From Ligustrum vulgare (lineage: Eukaryota > Streptophyta > Magnoliopsida > Lamiales > Oleaceae): DNA of 64,000 nt. The position numbers were made by a program, and so were the translations under genes. The stretch lies in NCBI GenBank assembly GCA_963555705.1, contig OY743174.1:62270234-62334233 (forward strand), read 5' to 3'. The notes under the pieces were generated by a model that was not told the origin of the DNA, did no database searches, and worked only from the letters and a program-made list of their open reading frames with translations. This document shows, piece by piece, positions 49,974 to 62,555 of the stretch (position 1 is its first letter; each line of letters starts with the position of its first letter).

Positions 49974-50325
49974 ATTACCTGCAAATTAAGCCGCATGCAC
50001 CATATATATTCTGGAGTGACATGCAATATAGTTAACAAATCGTCTCTCTCTGTCTATGTTAATTTCTGTACAAATTAATTTGATAATGTCACGTAAGGTA
50101 AGGCAATCTTGTTCGTGAGGAGGACTCCATAACAGAACAGGCCAAAGCTTGTTCCAATGCCTTAACTTTTGCTTCACCTGTTGACGATCATCACCCGCAC
50201 CAGCACCATGAGATTATTTTTATCAGAAATCCTGTAGCTAGGTCGATATAAATTTGATACCACGTTAAACTATTTCATTAATCCGACCTGGACCGCAAAT
50301 CTTCCAATCAGATTCGCTCCTCGGG

Positions 50326-50859
50326 CTAGCAGACGAGGATCGGCCTCCCACCAACACAGAAGATGGCGACGGAGGGCATCTGAGCGAAGGCGCTGAGCAG
50401 ATGCTGGCAGGGCTTGCGATGGGGTTTGTTGAGAATTGGCGGTTCACAGTGAAATATAGATCGAGGCATGGATCGTGTCGCATATCCTTTCGGCTGCTCT
50501 GTACCGTGAAACTTTCTTCCATCGTCAACCGCTTCCCAGAAAGCAGTGACCAGCTCTTTATTTTCAGGATCAAGTCTCACTCTCACCCCCAACGTAGAAA
50601 GCATTGGCAGCCTCTTCGAATTTCTGCAATTGAATAGTCAAAAGGAAATGATATAAACTTCTATTTTTTTACACTAACACGAGTTAGTCGCCTACACACA
50701 AAAGAAGCTTACCTCCATTAAACGATGAGGTGCACCCTCTCGATAGCAAGCCATTGGCCAATCTGGTCTAAGACCTCTGCTTGCCTTAGCATCAGCCAAA
50801 GCATGATCAGCTTGGCCCAGACGAAGCCAGCAAAGACTTCTATTGTCAGAGAAGTTATC
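50326..50859 (-). pseudogene. TPR-domain protein gene fragment, frameshifted
   Basis: Two exon-like pieces. The first, 50859-50713, encodes NRSLCWLRLGQADHALADAK and RPDWPMACYREGA, a tetratricopeptide pair typical of plant ankyrin/TPR proteins, and ends at GAG|GTAAGC. After a short intron (acceptor AG at 50624) the second encodes KFEEAANAFY, then a small insertion shifts the frame; the other frame continues VRLDPENKELVTAF and GRKFHGTEQ. The region to 50326 is a plausible continuation without clear family signal. Only the middle of the gene is present. It lies between the duplicated segment copy 2 and SDR block 2. Confidence 0.7.
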
Positions 50860-51519
50860 ACGTCACTGATTATAAATTAATGACAGCGTTTTTACTGTGT
50901 ATTTGTGTATTGGACCACTTTGTGGGGGCAAAAAGAATGCATTTTTATTTCAATCTTCAAATTGTATGGACGTGCTTTTGTACCCATAATATAAGTTGCC
51001 AACAATTTTTTCAATTCAAATATCATTCCGTGGGATTATTGGCTTAGAACCAAACAAACAATTACTTAGAAATACTATCTTGTTTAACATAAATTTGTGT
51101 GGCATTTCGAGGATTACTTAAAGTAATCGGGGACAAAAATTAAAAAAGGACTTACGACCGTTAAAACCAATTGGAAAATAATTTTTAGTAGTTGCATAAA
51201 TTTGTTAAAATGTTTTTACAAGTTAATTTTGATCTTGGGTATTTTTTATAAGTTTTTCAAAGAGGTGGTGCATTTTTCTCTAGAAAATGGTTTTTTTTTT
51301 AGTTTTCTCTCTACAAAATATAATTTGGGGTTTTTCTTCAAAATATAGTCAAGGAAAAGTTTATCTTCTTGATTGAATTGAGAGTACATGATTTTGATTT
51401 CCCAATGATATGGTTGTGAGCCTACATTTCGGTATCGAATTCTTTATTTTGGCGTTCTTGGAGAATAGTTCTTGGTATTCTTGATTTTGTAAATCAAAGT
51501 AAAGATCTTACACATTCCA

Positions 51520-51744
51520 ATGGCGACTTGCATAAGTGTTATACGTATAGTCTTCTTTGTTTTATTGATCGGAGTTATATATTTAGAGGCTTGGGTCTTC
51601 GTAGGAATAGGTGGTTATACAACATTGATGTTGGCTGAAGGACCAGTTGTGATACATAGCATAATTCAAAAGTTTATAATGGTATCCATATTTTATCTGC
51701 TTATTTCAGTTTTAATTTCTAAGGAAATATTATATTATATATAA
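51520..51744 (+). CDS. Small hydrophobic protein ORF, open copy
   Basis: 74 codons: MATCISVIRIVFFVLLIGVI forms a probable first membrane segment; residues 50-70 (KFIMVSIFYLLISVLI) form a second. Stop TAA at 51742-51744. It lies about 300 bp from the 3' end of SDR copy 2, in convergent orientation. Copies at 19330 and 60119 share the start but carry a one-base insertion after codon 37. Either this is the ancestral coding form or the open frame is fortuitous. Protein family not recognised. Confidence 0.4.
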   Translation: MATCISVIRIVFFVLLIGVIYLEAWVFVGIGGYTTLMLAEGPVVIHSIIQKFIMVSIFYLLISVLISKEILYYI

Positions 51745-52049
51745 ATGAGCAATGACAGATTTCTTCATGCAAGAATTTAATTAACACTTGTACAATCAAT
51801 GATCGATGAATTTGAAGGAACTGGATCTGCACATTTTAATTTCCATTCATCGACCCATTTGTATTATGATAATACTCAAACAACTAACATTTACCGAAGG
51901 ACATTATCAAAAATACCAGAAAATGTAGTCGACTTCTGTAATTGGCTTTTAATAAAAAAATCAATATTTATTTAAATAAAGAGAAACAGGAGAAAAATCA
52001 AACACTAAAAAAATAAAAAAATATCTAGCTAGGAAATATTTTATGAAGA

Positions 52050-53013
52050 CTAATCGAACATACAAAACTTGGAATTTGCTATCGTGATGCCTCCATCAAC
52101 AAAAAGGTTATGCCCACTCATACACTTCGACTCGTCACTCGCCAAGAAAAGAACAGCTTCAGCCACATCCTCAACCCGGAGATTAACACCTTTGAGGAGG
52201 GAATGTACATTGCGGAATATTCCCTCATCATCCAATTTGTAAAAATCCTTCGATTGACGTGTAGGAATTACGTGTGGCGACACGCAATTTGCTCGAATGC
52301 CATGTTTTCCAAGCTCCACGGCAATATTCTTTGTGAGTCCTACCACCCCATGTTTTGAAGTCACGTAATTGTGTGAAGAACCGCCAGCTATTTTCGAACA
52401 AGTACTAGCTGTTGTAATTATATTCCCACTTCGATTTGGGATCATTACCCGGGCAGCGTGTTTAGCTCCCAAGAATACACCTACGAGGTTTACATCAAGA
52501 ATCCTTTGGAACTCTGATTTTGAGATTTCAAGAATGCTTGGATTTGATATCCCTCCTATACCAGCATTGTTGTACATTATATCTAATTTTCCAAATCTGT
52601 CAACGGTTGTGTCAACTGCTCTTTCTACATGGGATTCATTAGTTAAATCACAGTGGACATAGGAGGCCGATGATCCCAATTCTTTGCATACCTTCTCTCC
52701 CAAGTTATCATTAACGTCTGCAACCACCACTTTAGCTCCATGTTTGGTGAACAATCTGGCAGTTGATTCGCCTAGTCCAGTAGCAGCACCGGTGATTAGT
52801 GCTACCTTTCCTTCCAGCCTAGGTTCATACTTTTTGTTAGTACAATAAAATATTCATAGCATGATGTTCATAGTTATCTGCTTGCTGGGCAGAAGTGAAA
52901 ACTTCTGTCATAATCAATATAAATGATTCGAGATGTTAATTAATAGTTAACAGAATGCATGCAGTATGAAAAATTAAAAATTTCATATACCTTCTAAAAA
53001 AAGTCAAAGCCAT
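52050..53013 (-). CDS. Short-chain dehydrogenase/reductase, SDR110C type, copy 2
   Basis: Same two-exon structure as copy 1: exon 1 53013-52991, intron 52990-52819 (172 bp), exon 2 52818-52050, 263 aa. Cofactor and catalytic motifs are intact (TGAATGLG, D42, NNAG, N118, S146, Y159, K163). It differs from copies 1 and 3 at I32T, V66L, A79T, T89M and one Ile/Leu change near residue 220. T89M lies just before NNAG, at the cofactor side of the active site, and may modestly affect binding. TATA box 53080-53074. Probably functional; the substrate may have shifted, but that is inference. Confidence 0.9.
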
Positions 53014-53073
53014 TGATCGATGAATTTCTTTGCCGTGAATGTGAATAGATAATTCAACGCACTTCTGTACGTC

Positions 53074-53080
53074 TTTTATA
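53074..53080 (-). promoter_or_regulatory. TATA box of SDR copy 2
   Basis: TATAAAA on the minus strand, about 60 bp upstream of the ATG, matching the other two copies. Confidence 0.6.
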
Positions 53081-53111
53081 ATGCACAAGGTCGGTGAGAT
53101 AGTCATGTAGA

Positions 53112-53685
53112 AGATAAAGACTAATCCAAGTAGGAAACTAATAATTCGATTTCCCACATAATATAAAGACTAATTCAAGTAGGAGTTTATTACTAAATAA
53201 TATTATTATTTTAGCAGGAATTTTATTTCTAAATAATATAAAGACTAATCCAATAGGAATTTATTTCTAAATAATCAGATTTTTCAGATAATATAAAGAC
53301 AAATCCTAGTAGGAATTTATTTCTAAATAATCAGGTTTTTCAAATAATATAATCCAAGTAGGAATCTAATTAATTCGGTTTTCCAGATACTATAAAGTAT
53401 AAACACTAATCCAAGTAGGAGTCTAATTAATTCGATTTTCCAGATAATATAAAGACTAATCCAACTAGGAATTTATTTTTAAATAATTTGATTTTTCATA
53501 GGATTTTTATTTGTAAATACCAGATAATATAAGGACTGATCCATTAGGAATTTTATTTCAAAATAATCAGATTTTTTAGTTAATATAAAGACTAATCCAA
53601 GTAGGAATTAATTTCTAAATAATCTGATTCAATATAAAGACTAATCCGTAGGAATTTATTTCTAACTATTTTGATTTTTCAGACA
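53112..53685. repeat. Minisatellite array upstream of SDR copy 2
   Basis: About ten degenerate units with the same ATAAAGACTAATCCAAGTAG core as copy 1, without the MITE. Unit order and number differ from copies 1 and 3. Confidence 0.85.
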
Positions 53686-53689
53686 ATGG

Positions 53690-55393
53690 TTATATCTTTC
53701 GCCATTTCCACCTGCTTGTAAGAATTTATTTCTAAGGAATGCCCATATCGTATTTTAGCATTATTATTCCAAACATAGAGTATAATGGTTATCTCTTTCG
53801 TCATTTTCACCAGCATGTGACAAGTCAAGTTGAATGTTTAGATAAATATGACTTCACTTTTTATAAAACTAGTATGAAACGCGTGCGATACGCGCGATTT
53901 TTTAATATTATTATGAGATTTATTTATTTAAATATTAAACAATTTATTTTAGTCAAATCATATTTATTTTGAGCCCGTGTACTACTCTAGAAGAAAATGA
54001 CAATAAATTTATTCATGTAAAATATTGAAAGAATTGAAAAATGATTGAAATTGGAATAGAATATATATTGTGCAAAAATGTTTATGTGATATGAACTTAT
54101 TACATTTTTCTTGGATGTGTGTATATATATAAAAACAAGTTAAATTTATTTGCGAAGGGTTTGAACCAATTAAGCATGAATTGAGATTTTATTTGAAATG
54201 TTGACCATGCTAAACCTAGACATAATAATTAATAAATATCGAAAACAACAAAGAGTAAAGTATTGGTATTTTAATCCTTTACACAATAAAATAAATATCA
54301 AGCAATGTTTTCCAAATAAGTGTCCCAAAAAATATTATAATTAAAGTTGCGATTTGATTCTTAAATCTCTTCATTTATCATTTATGTATAATTTAGTTAT
54401 AGCCCATCACTTCCAACTACATTAACTAAAAAGCTAAAAAAATCACGTGCCATTATTAATATTTTAAATTCCTAATTTAATCCTTAATTAATTTTATAAT
54501 TTTTATTTAAAAATGTTGATTATCTCCTCAAATTCTATTTTTATTCCAAAAGGTACTAAAGGCTCAAAACAATCATTCTTGTATCTATATCAGTGGCTCT
54601 CTCTTTCAATTCAAATTCAAATGTTTTAACAATTAAATCTGGCGCTTGACCCTTAAATATGTAAAAGAAATTCTCGAGTAAAGACATGTTATCTTAATGG
54701 CCATAGTCATGAATATTGCTAGCATGCAATGGTATAACTCAGAATCAAAACCATTATATTATCCTGAAATAATATTTCTAGAAACCTCTCACCAACAGAT
54801 AAGAATTAAGTGGCAAGCCCCCCCCCCCCCCCCCCCCCCCAATCTTTCTGCAGAGTTGATATTTTTTGAAAAGCTATTGTGTTTTTAAAAAGGTGAACAT
54901 CAATTGGGGACAAATTTCCAATCATCTTCTTTGAATGATTCATTGGTTAACATGAATTTTTAGTCATTAGATAAGAGAGATAAACCAATTACATATATGA
55001 GACAATCAAAATGACCTAATGAATTAATAAACTAATAACGCAAATCAATTGACAAAGACAATCTTGACTGGAAGAGGATTGAATATAGATAGAGAGTGAT
55101 AAATATGCATTTCAGACTTCTAGCCATCATCCCCTCTTTTACAGGTCCTATAGTTACAAGATTCATGCCACGGGATTATGAGATCCATCAATCGACTTGT
55201 ACCAAGTCACATAAAGTTCCATATTATATTCAGTAAGTATAGAACACCAGAAGATGTACCATATAGAACTTGCATTTAGACTTCAAGAATACATGACAAG
55301 AGTGTTGTGCAATGATTTGATGAAAAGGCGATGTTATTGGAGTGGTATCGTATCGCCATGCATGGACGGACCCATTAAGAGACAATTGGGAGT
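53690..55393. other. Distal part of SDR block 2 and spacer
   Basis: AT-rich and non-coding to 55015, with a run of 23 C at 54818-54840. 55016-55393 is not shared with the other blocks; a frame at 55254 has no recognised similarity. No gene supported. Confidence 0.5.
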
Positions 55394-56890
55394 GGTGGCA
55401 CCCACTGGAACCATATGTAGTATTTCATTTTCTTTGCCTCGTGCTTGCTTGTCCAAAAAATCCAGTTTTGAGAGGTCAGGTTTGAGCTTGAATTCAATAT
55501 AGTAAATGAGGTCAAAACCTTAAGTTTTTTTTTACCATTTCGAATCACTCACAATGTACTTTCATGTGTAATTAACACGCTTGAAATGCTTAACCGATGA
55601 AGAAGTTATGACTTGTCAAAGTAAGCCATTCGAAACTTTTTTTTTTTTTTACACCATTCGATAAAGTTCCAACTTTAAAAATTCACCTGAGGCTATCTGT
55701 TGATCGAACTTAAAAACGGATTTCATATTCCCAAAGTTCGCTTTGAGAACTCATTCATGCATATATCACATGTAGTCAACAAAGGTCCAAGGTGATCAAA
55801 CGAATTTCCTAAAAAGAGGTGTTTAAACACGTTTTCGTAACTTTTCATTTTAATAATATTTCCATTTTCTTTCTTTAAATTCCGTAAAAATTAAATAAAT
55901 TCTAAAAATAATTTTATTAAGTCATCATGAATAATTATTGACATCATAAAATAATGGTTCATTACTAAATGAGAAGTCGTAAGGAACTATTGTAAAAGGA
56001 GTACGACTATTTTGAATATTTTCGAAGTTGTCTTCTTTGAAATGATTTTCTACATAGTACTATTTCGCTTCCACTCAACTAGAATCGTGGATCTTCCCCT
56101 GTTGCCATGCACTGTAACAATTGAGATATATATGTTGTCGAGATCTTAGTTGAAAATTACAAAATCGGCGTATGTTGTTGTGTTGCATTCTGGAATTTTT
56201 TTGATCATTAATTGCTTATTCTTGTAAGTACATAGACAAAGGGATTATAGACTTTTGATGGTATAGAATCTTAACTATGTTGCAAAATAAGTAAATTTGA
56301 GTGGGAAAAAAAACCTCAAATTTAAACATAAACTACATATCAAATCATTTGATAGTAAATCTTGTTACTATACTCACCGGATCAATATTATTATGTCAAA
56401 AAATACGTTATCAAATACCACACCTCTATTATTAAAAGTCCCAAATCAAATCCCCTTTAAATCAAAGATTCAGCAAAAATAGAATCCACTTAATTTGAAT
56501 TTCAACTAAATATTAAAAAAGTATACATACTAACAAATTATAGAAAAATATAAAGACTGAGAGTCTTACATTAATATCATGACCAATAAAACTTAATTCT
56601 CTGCTGCCCTTGTGGCCCAACTAATAAGAACAACATACTAAAAAATTCATAGTGATGAGCTCATTCTTGAAAATTCATAAAAATATTGATGTTATAATTG
56701 GATCCGTTATTAAAAGTATATAGAAAGAAAATTAAAGTTAGGTATAACAAATTGAGTATGGTTATAAAAATGAATAAAAAATAATATAATAATAATAGAG
56801 TAATGGTTAATGTATAATTATAAAAATTCATCAAGATTAAAATGGTCCAAAAAATTTTCTTCTATTTAAGGGACTTTTATAGGTAGTTAG

Positions 56891-56952
<62 letters not shown>

Positions 56953-57730
56953 TTAAGTCATTGTTTAGTTTTTATTAAAATTTCTCATTTTTCTACAGTA
57001 CTCTATCTCAACCATCAATTAAAAGTCAAGCCCACAATATTTGACTTTTCAACCAAATTCAGTCATCCATTCTCCAAAAAATCTATTCATTTCAAAAAAC
57101 TCATTTTAAATAATATCAAACACACTTTAAATAAAAGAAATGTGATTCTATAAAGAAAATTGAATGGTTGATCAAGTTGGCACGTGGAGTTATCTAGTTT
57201 TAGATAATGTTGTTAGTGAATGTGCCAACTAAATTAATGTTGTCAGGTTAAGGTATGAATTAAGATCTAGATTATAATTTTAATAAAAATTAATTACTAA
57301 TTTTAATCATACATTTTATGAGATATACATGTAGACAAGGAGGAAGAAAATTGTTTTGGACAAATTCCTCTGATCAGAGGAGAAATTTGAGCTATGGTCT
57401 CAACATATAACCATGTGTTTGACAAAACTTTGTTTACAAATGATCACATGCAATATTTAGTTGTACCATTTTTTTGAATCAACAATTTTGATAGATCAAA
57501 TATTGTGGTCTATCATTTTTTATTTTTTCAAAAAATTGACCAACAAAGTATTGATACGTCGCTATTAACAATAATAATAAACAATATTTACGAACGGGTT
57601 TTCAAAAAGAGTTTATATTTTCATGTCAAATGAATTTAAATTAATATTTATTTAACTCTTGAGTTGATTTTATTTTCAATGAAATTTGTAGGAATTTGGA
57701 ATGATTCAAATCATAAGCAAATGAAATATC
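55394..57730. repeat. Duplicated non-coding segment, copy 2 (partner at 8139-9600 and 11740-12330)
   Basis: 55394-56890 matches 8139-9600 and 57138-57730 matches 11740-12330. The two parts are separated by only about 250 bp here but by 2.1 kb in copy 1, where the Rab and K+ channel fragments lie. (GT)n at 56894-56946. The Val/Cys repeat frame at 56896 is a microsatellite artefact. Confidence 0.72.
56894..56946. repeat. (GT)n microsatellite
   Basis: About 26 uninterrupted GT units, at the point where copy 1 has only a short imperfect run. Confidence 0.95.
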
Positions 57731-57739
57731 TATACTTCT

Positions 57740-59570
57740 ATACTCTATATATAAAGGGAGAATAGTGGATTAGTGTGAATGCAAAATATGGATCGTTGTG
57801 AATGCATTTACACACACACACACACACACATTAATATTATTTTATGATAAATACTAAACAATGGTTATTTCTTTTTAATAATTTTTAATTTTAATAATTG
57901 TGGAAAGATTATATGATATAATAATTTCTTGATATTTAATTTTGTTCAATTGTCGTATATTTGATGAGTTAAGATTAAACACATATTTATTGTTTATTGT
58001 GATTTTTGAACGAGAATTGAGAAAAAGTGAAATATATGAAACAAATGCAAAACTTATAATAAATATATTTATATCTTGAACAAATATCAATATTTTTACT
58101 CACAATATTATATCTAAAATGATATACAATTAAAACATTACAAAATTTGCAATTATCATTCAATGAAGTTTTCAATAGTTTGGATTAGTTACGTTTTTTT
58201 TTTTTAATTTTAATAATTGTTGTAATTAAAATTTATTTTTGTATCTTTTGTATTGTGTTGATTATATATAATAATTAAATTTTATGAATGTTTATCTATA
58301 TTGCAGATAGCAATTTCAGTTCATCGCAGTGGTGGAAATCTATATCTATACTATATAAAAGTTGGACAGTTTGACAGAATTTAATTCTTAAATTCTTTAT
58401 GTTTTAATATTATTGTAAATAATTAATATGATGTTATTGTTATTTGTATATTTTAGTTATTATTATTATTATTGTTGTTATTATTATTATTATTATTATT
58501 ATTGAATGAGTTCAATCAATATTTTTAGTTATCAGTATTAGAATTATTATTTAATTATTGATTGATTGATTTATTTATTTGTTGTTCTTAATATTATATA
58601 AATCCTGTGTGTAGCTATCAATAATGAAATTTTATTTTAATTATTAATGGTCAAATCATTTGTCATATTTAATAGTACAAATCATATTTTCTAAATATAT
58701 ATAATTATTAAATATTTTTAAAAATTAAGCATTTGTTCAGCAACTATTTCGAGGTAAAATGTGTGGTTGAAAAATGATTTTGAAAAAATATGTGGATAAA
58801 AAGAGGGTTGAAAAAATTTGCTACTTGTACATAATTTATAGAAAAAAGTTATTGAACAAAGGTTAATATTGAAGAGTTAATACTTTAATTTTTTATAGTT
58901 AATAATATTAATAGAATGATGAATATTTTTTAATCATTCTTAATTTTAATAAATTTTTAAGGATTATAGCGTATAATTTTTTGTATAATTTCGTAATCTT
59001 AAACTATATTCAGTTGTCGTATTATGATATTAATCAATCGCGATATTTTCAAAATTATTATTTTGACTACTTATTTTTGTAAATAAAGTTTTATTGGTTA
59101 AATTCAAATATTTTGACTATTTTTTTTTAATTATTGTGATTGATATTTTTGATTAAAAATTAAAAAATACGTTAAATACAAGAGGCAAATTTAGAAGTTA
59201 GGAGAAATATACTAATACCTTTCACATGCATCAATATTCCTGCGCATAATATTACATTAAATATGATATACCATTAAAAAACTAATAAATTTACATTTTC
59301 AATGAAATTATTAATAATTCATAAAAATTATTGAAAGCAATAATAATTTATTATTTAAATATATAAATTAATGTTTACTATTCAAAGAATTTTTTAATAA
59401 TTTGAATAACTTATGTTAATTTTTAAATTCTAATAATTATTGTAATAGAGAATTTTTTTAATGCATTTATATATGTGCTAATTATGTATAAGAACTAAAA
59501 TTTTATGAATACTTATTGAAATCGATATTGTAGATAATAACTTTCGTGCATCGCACGGGTGAAATACTAG
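57740..59570 (+). mobile_element. Helitron-derived sequence, two or more copies
   Basis: A 5' end resembling the family (CTCTATATATAAAGGGAGAA, from 57742) with the empty hAT site AGTGGATT at 57774-57781; a decayed hairpin TTCATCGCAGTGG near 58320; another 5'-like CTATACTATATAAAAGTTGG at 58347. The final 3' end is GTGCATCGCACGGGTGAAAT, ending CTAG at 59567-59570. 59140-59570 is nearly identical to 16060-16505. An ATT-rich microsatellite is at 58457-58503. No coding capacity. Confidence 0.6.
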
Positions 59571-60118
59571 TATTTCTTAATATCTTTATAATATATGTGT
59601 AATGAACTTTTTTTTTTTTGTAATTAACTGTCTTCCTTCGTTTCTCATTTTTAATTAAACATTCATTTCATATGTTAATATATAAATTCAATATATGTGA
59701 CTAACAAATAATCGTGCATCGCAGTGTAAAATTACATTTCAATATAAAATTAATTGTATATGTAATTTTAAATTATATATTAAATATTAATTGCCTATCC
59801 TGTTTTAAGTAAATTATATATGTAGTATTATTATAATTTTATTAATTGTATATTATATTAATAATTACGAATATTTGTGTTTGGCAAAAATAAATTGACT
59901 TAGCCCTTGTTTGGGAGCCATTCTTTTCAAAACTCATTTTCTCAGAAAAGTTGTCACGTCACTATTAATAAACGACAGCATTTTTACGGTGTATTTGTGT
60001 ATTGGACCACTTTGTGGGGCAAAAAGAATGCACTTTTATTTCAATCTTCAAATTGCATGGACGCACTTTTGTACCCATATAAGTTGCCAACATTTTTTTC
60101 AATTCAAATATCATTCCA

Positions 60119-60259
60119 ATGGCGACTCGCATAAGTGTTATATGTATAGTCTTTTTTGTTTTATTGATCGGAGTAATATATTTAGAGGCACGGGTCTTCG
60201 TCGGAATAGATGGTTATACAGACATTGGTGTTGGCTATAGGACCAGTTGTGATACATAG
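60119..60259 (+). pseudogene. Small hydrophobic ORF, copy 3 (frameshifted)
   Basis: Same 46-codon frame and same one-base insertion as copy 1, so the lesion predates the duplication that separated copies 1 and 3. The overlapping 109-codon frame at 59911 is not conserved. Confidence 0.4.
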
Positions 60260-60654
60260 CATTATTCAAAAGTTTATAATGGTATCCATATTTTATCTGC
60301 TTATTTTAGTTTTAATTTCTAAGGAAAAATTATATTATATATAAATGAGCAATGCCAGATTTCTTCATGCAAGAATTTAAATAACACTTGTACAATCAAA
60401 TAATGATAGATGAATTTGAAGGAACCGGATCTGCACATTTTAATTTCCATTCAATGACCCATTTGTATTATGATAATACTCAAACAACTAACATTTACCG
60501 AAGGACATTATCAAAAGTACCAGAAAATGTAGTCGACTTCTATAATTTCCTTGTAATAAAAATATCAATATTTATTTAAGTAAAGAGAAACAGGAGAAAA
60601 CATCAAACACTAAAAAAATAAAAAAATATCTAGTTAGGAAATATTTTATGAAGA

Positions 60655-61631
60655 CTAATCGAACATACAAAACTTGGAATTTGCTATCGTGATGCCTCCA
60701 TCAACAAAAAGGTTATGCCCACTCATACACTTCGACTCGTCACTCGCCAAGAAAAGAACAGCTTCAGCCACATCCTCAACCCGAAGATTAACACCTTTGA
60801 GGATGGAATGTACATTGCGGAATATTCCCTCATCATCCAATTTGTAAAAATCCTTCGATTGACGTGTAGGAATTACGTGTGGCGATACGCAATTTGCTCG
60901 AATGCCATGTTTTCCAAGCTCCACGGCAATATTCTTTGTGAGTCCTACCACCCCATGTTTTGAAGTCACGTAATTGTGTGAAGAACCGCCAGCTATTTTC
61001 GAACAAGTACTAGCTGTTGTAATTATATTCCCACTTCGATTTGGGATCATTACCCGGGCAGCGTGTTTAGCTCCCAAGAATACACCTACGAGGTTTACAT
61101 CAAGAATCCTTTGGAACTCTGATTTTGAGATTTCAAGAATGCTTGGATTTGATATCCCTCCTATACCAGCATTGTTGTATGTTATATCTAATTTTCCAAA
61201 TCTGTCAACGGCTGTGTCAACTGCTCTTTCTACATGGGATTCATTAGTTACATCACAATGGACATAGGAGGCCGATGATCCCAATTCTTTGCATACCTTC
61301 TCTCCCAAGTTATCATTAACGTCTGCAACCACCACTTTTGCTCCATGTTTGATGAACAATCTGGCAGTTGATTCGCCAAGTCCAGTAGCAGCACCGGTGA
61401 TCAGTGCTACCTTTCCTTCCAGCCTAGGTTCAAACTTTTTGTTAGTACAGTATTCATAGCATAATGTTTATAATTGTCTGCTTGCTGGGCAGAAGTGAAA
61501 ACTTCTGTTATGGCTCATAATCAATATAGATGCTTCAAGAATGTTAAATAATAGTTAACAGAATATTTATCAGAATGCATGCAGTATGAAAAATAAAAAA
61601 GTTCATACCTTCTAAAAAAAGTCAAAGCCAT
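60655..61631 (-). CDS. Short-chain dehydrogenase/reductase, SDR110C type, copy 3
   Basis: Exon 1 61631-61609, intron 61608-61424 (185 bp), exon 2 61423-60655, 263 aa. The protein is the same as copy 1 throughout; the DNA differs only at scattered synonymous sites, for example CGA/CGC at the Arg of GIFRNVHS. All cofactor and catalytic residues are present. Either the duplication is very recent, or gene conversion or selection has kept the copies the same. TATA box 61706-61700. Expected to act on the same substrate as copy 1. Confidence 0.9.
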
Positions 61632-61699
61632 TGATGAATTGATGGATGAATTTCTTTGCTGTGAATGTGAATAGGTAATTCAATGAACTTCTATACGTC

Positions 61700-61706
61700 T
61701 TTTATA
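61700..61706 (-). promoter_or_regulatory. TATA box of SDR copy 3
   Basis: TATAAAA on the minus strand, about 70 bp upstream of the ATG, as in copy 1. Confidence 0.6.
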
Positions 61707-61736
61707 ATGCACAAGGTCGGTCTGATAGTCATGAAG

Positions 61737-62555
61737 ATGATAAAGACTAATCCAAGTAGAAATCTAATTAATTCGGTTTTCCAGGGAATATAAAGACTAA
61801 TCCAATTAGGAAACTAATAAAATTCGATTTTCCAGATAATATAAAGACTAATTCAAGTAGGAGTTTATTACGAAATAATCTGATTTTTTTCATAGGAGTT
61901 TTATTTCTAAATTAATAATTCTATGTAGACATTATTTATGAACATTTTTAAGGGACATTATAACTAACACATTCATTGTTTGATTAAAAAGTATGTTGTG
62001 GGGTAGTTATTTTTATCAACCAATGAATGTACGTGCTATATAATAATGTCCCCTAAAAATGTTCATAAATAATGTCTCCCTATAATTATTCTAAATAATC
62101 ATATTTTCCAAATAATATAAAGACTTATCAAGTAGGAATTTATTTCTAAATAATCAGATTTTTCAGATAATATAAAGACAAATCCTAGTAGGAATTTATT
62201 TCTAAATAATCAAGTTTTTCAAATAATATAATACAAGTAGGAATCTAATTAATTCGATTTTCCAGATAATACAAACAATAATCTAAGTACGAGTCTAATT
62301 CATTCGATTTTCCAGATAATATAAAAGACTAATCCAAGTAGGAATTTAGTTTAAAATAATTTGATTTTTCATAGGATTTTTATTTCTAAATAATCCAGAT
62401 AATATAAAGACTAATCCAGTAGGAATTTTATTTCTAAATAATCAGATTTTTTAGATAATATAAAGACTAATCCGGGAATTGATTTCTAAAATAATCTGAT
62501 TCAATATAAAGACTAATCCGTAGGAATTTATTTCTAACTATTTTGATTTTTCAGA
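61737..62555. repeat. Minisatellite array upstream of SDR copy 3
   Basis: About eleven degenerate units. One unit at about 62265-62320 (AATCTAAGTACGAGTCTAAT) has no counterpart in copy 1. Interrupted by the MITE at 61921. Confidence 0.85.
61921..62082. mobile_element. MITE of the TAGGGAGA family, copy 3
   Basis: Same insertion point and sequence as 21131-21294, with small differences. It was therefore inherited through the block duplication rather than inserted independently. Confidence 0.7.

Larger units (their letters stand above)
50940..55015. repeat. SDR segmental duplication block, copy 2
   Basis: Homologous to 19225-23575 and 59960-64000, more diverged than those are from each other. 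It lacks the MITE in the upstream array and the 22652-23393 segment. An extra piece at about 51030-51500, between the leader and the small ORF, is not in the other copies. The C run is at 54818-54840. Confidence 0.85.

Noticed and set aside
56896..57153. 85-codon frame starting with alternating Cys and Val
   Set aside because: It is a translated (GT)n microsatellite.
59911..60240. 109-codon frame over the SDR block 3 leader
   Set aside because: Not open in blocks 1 or 2, and it spans the Helitron/block junction.
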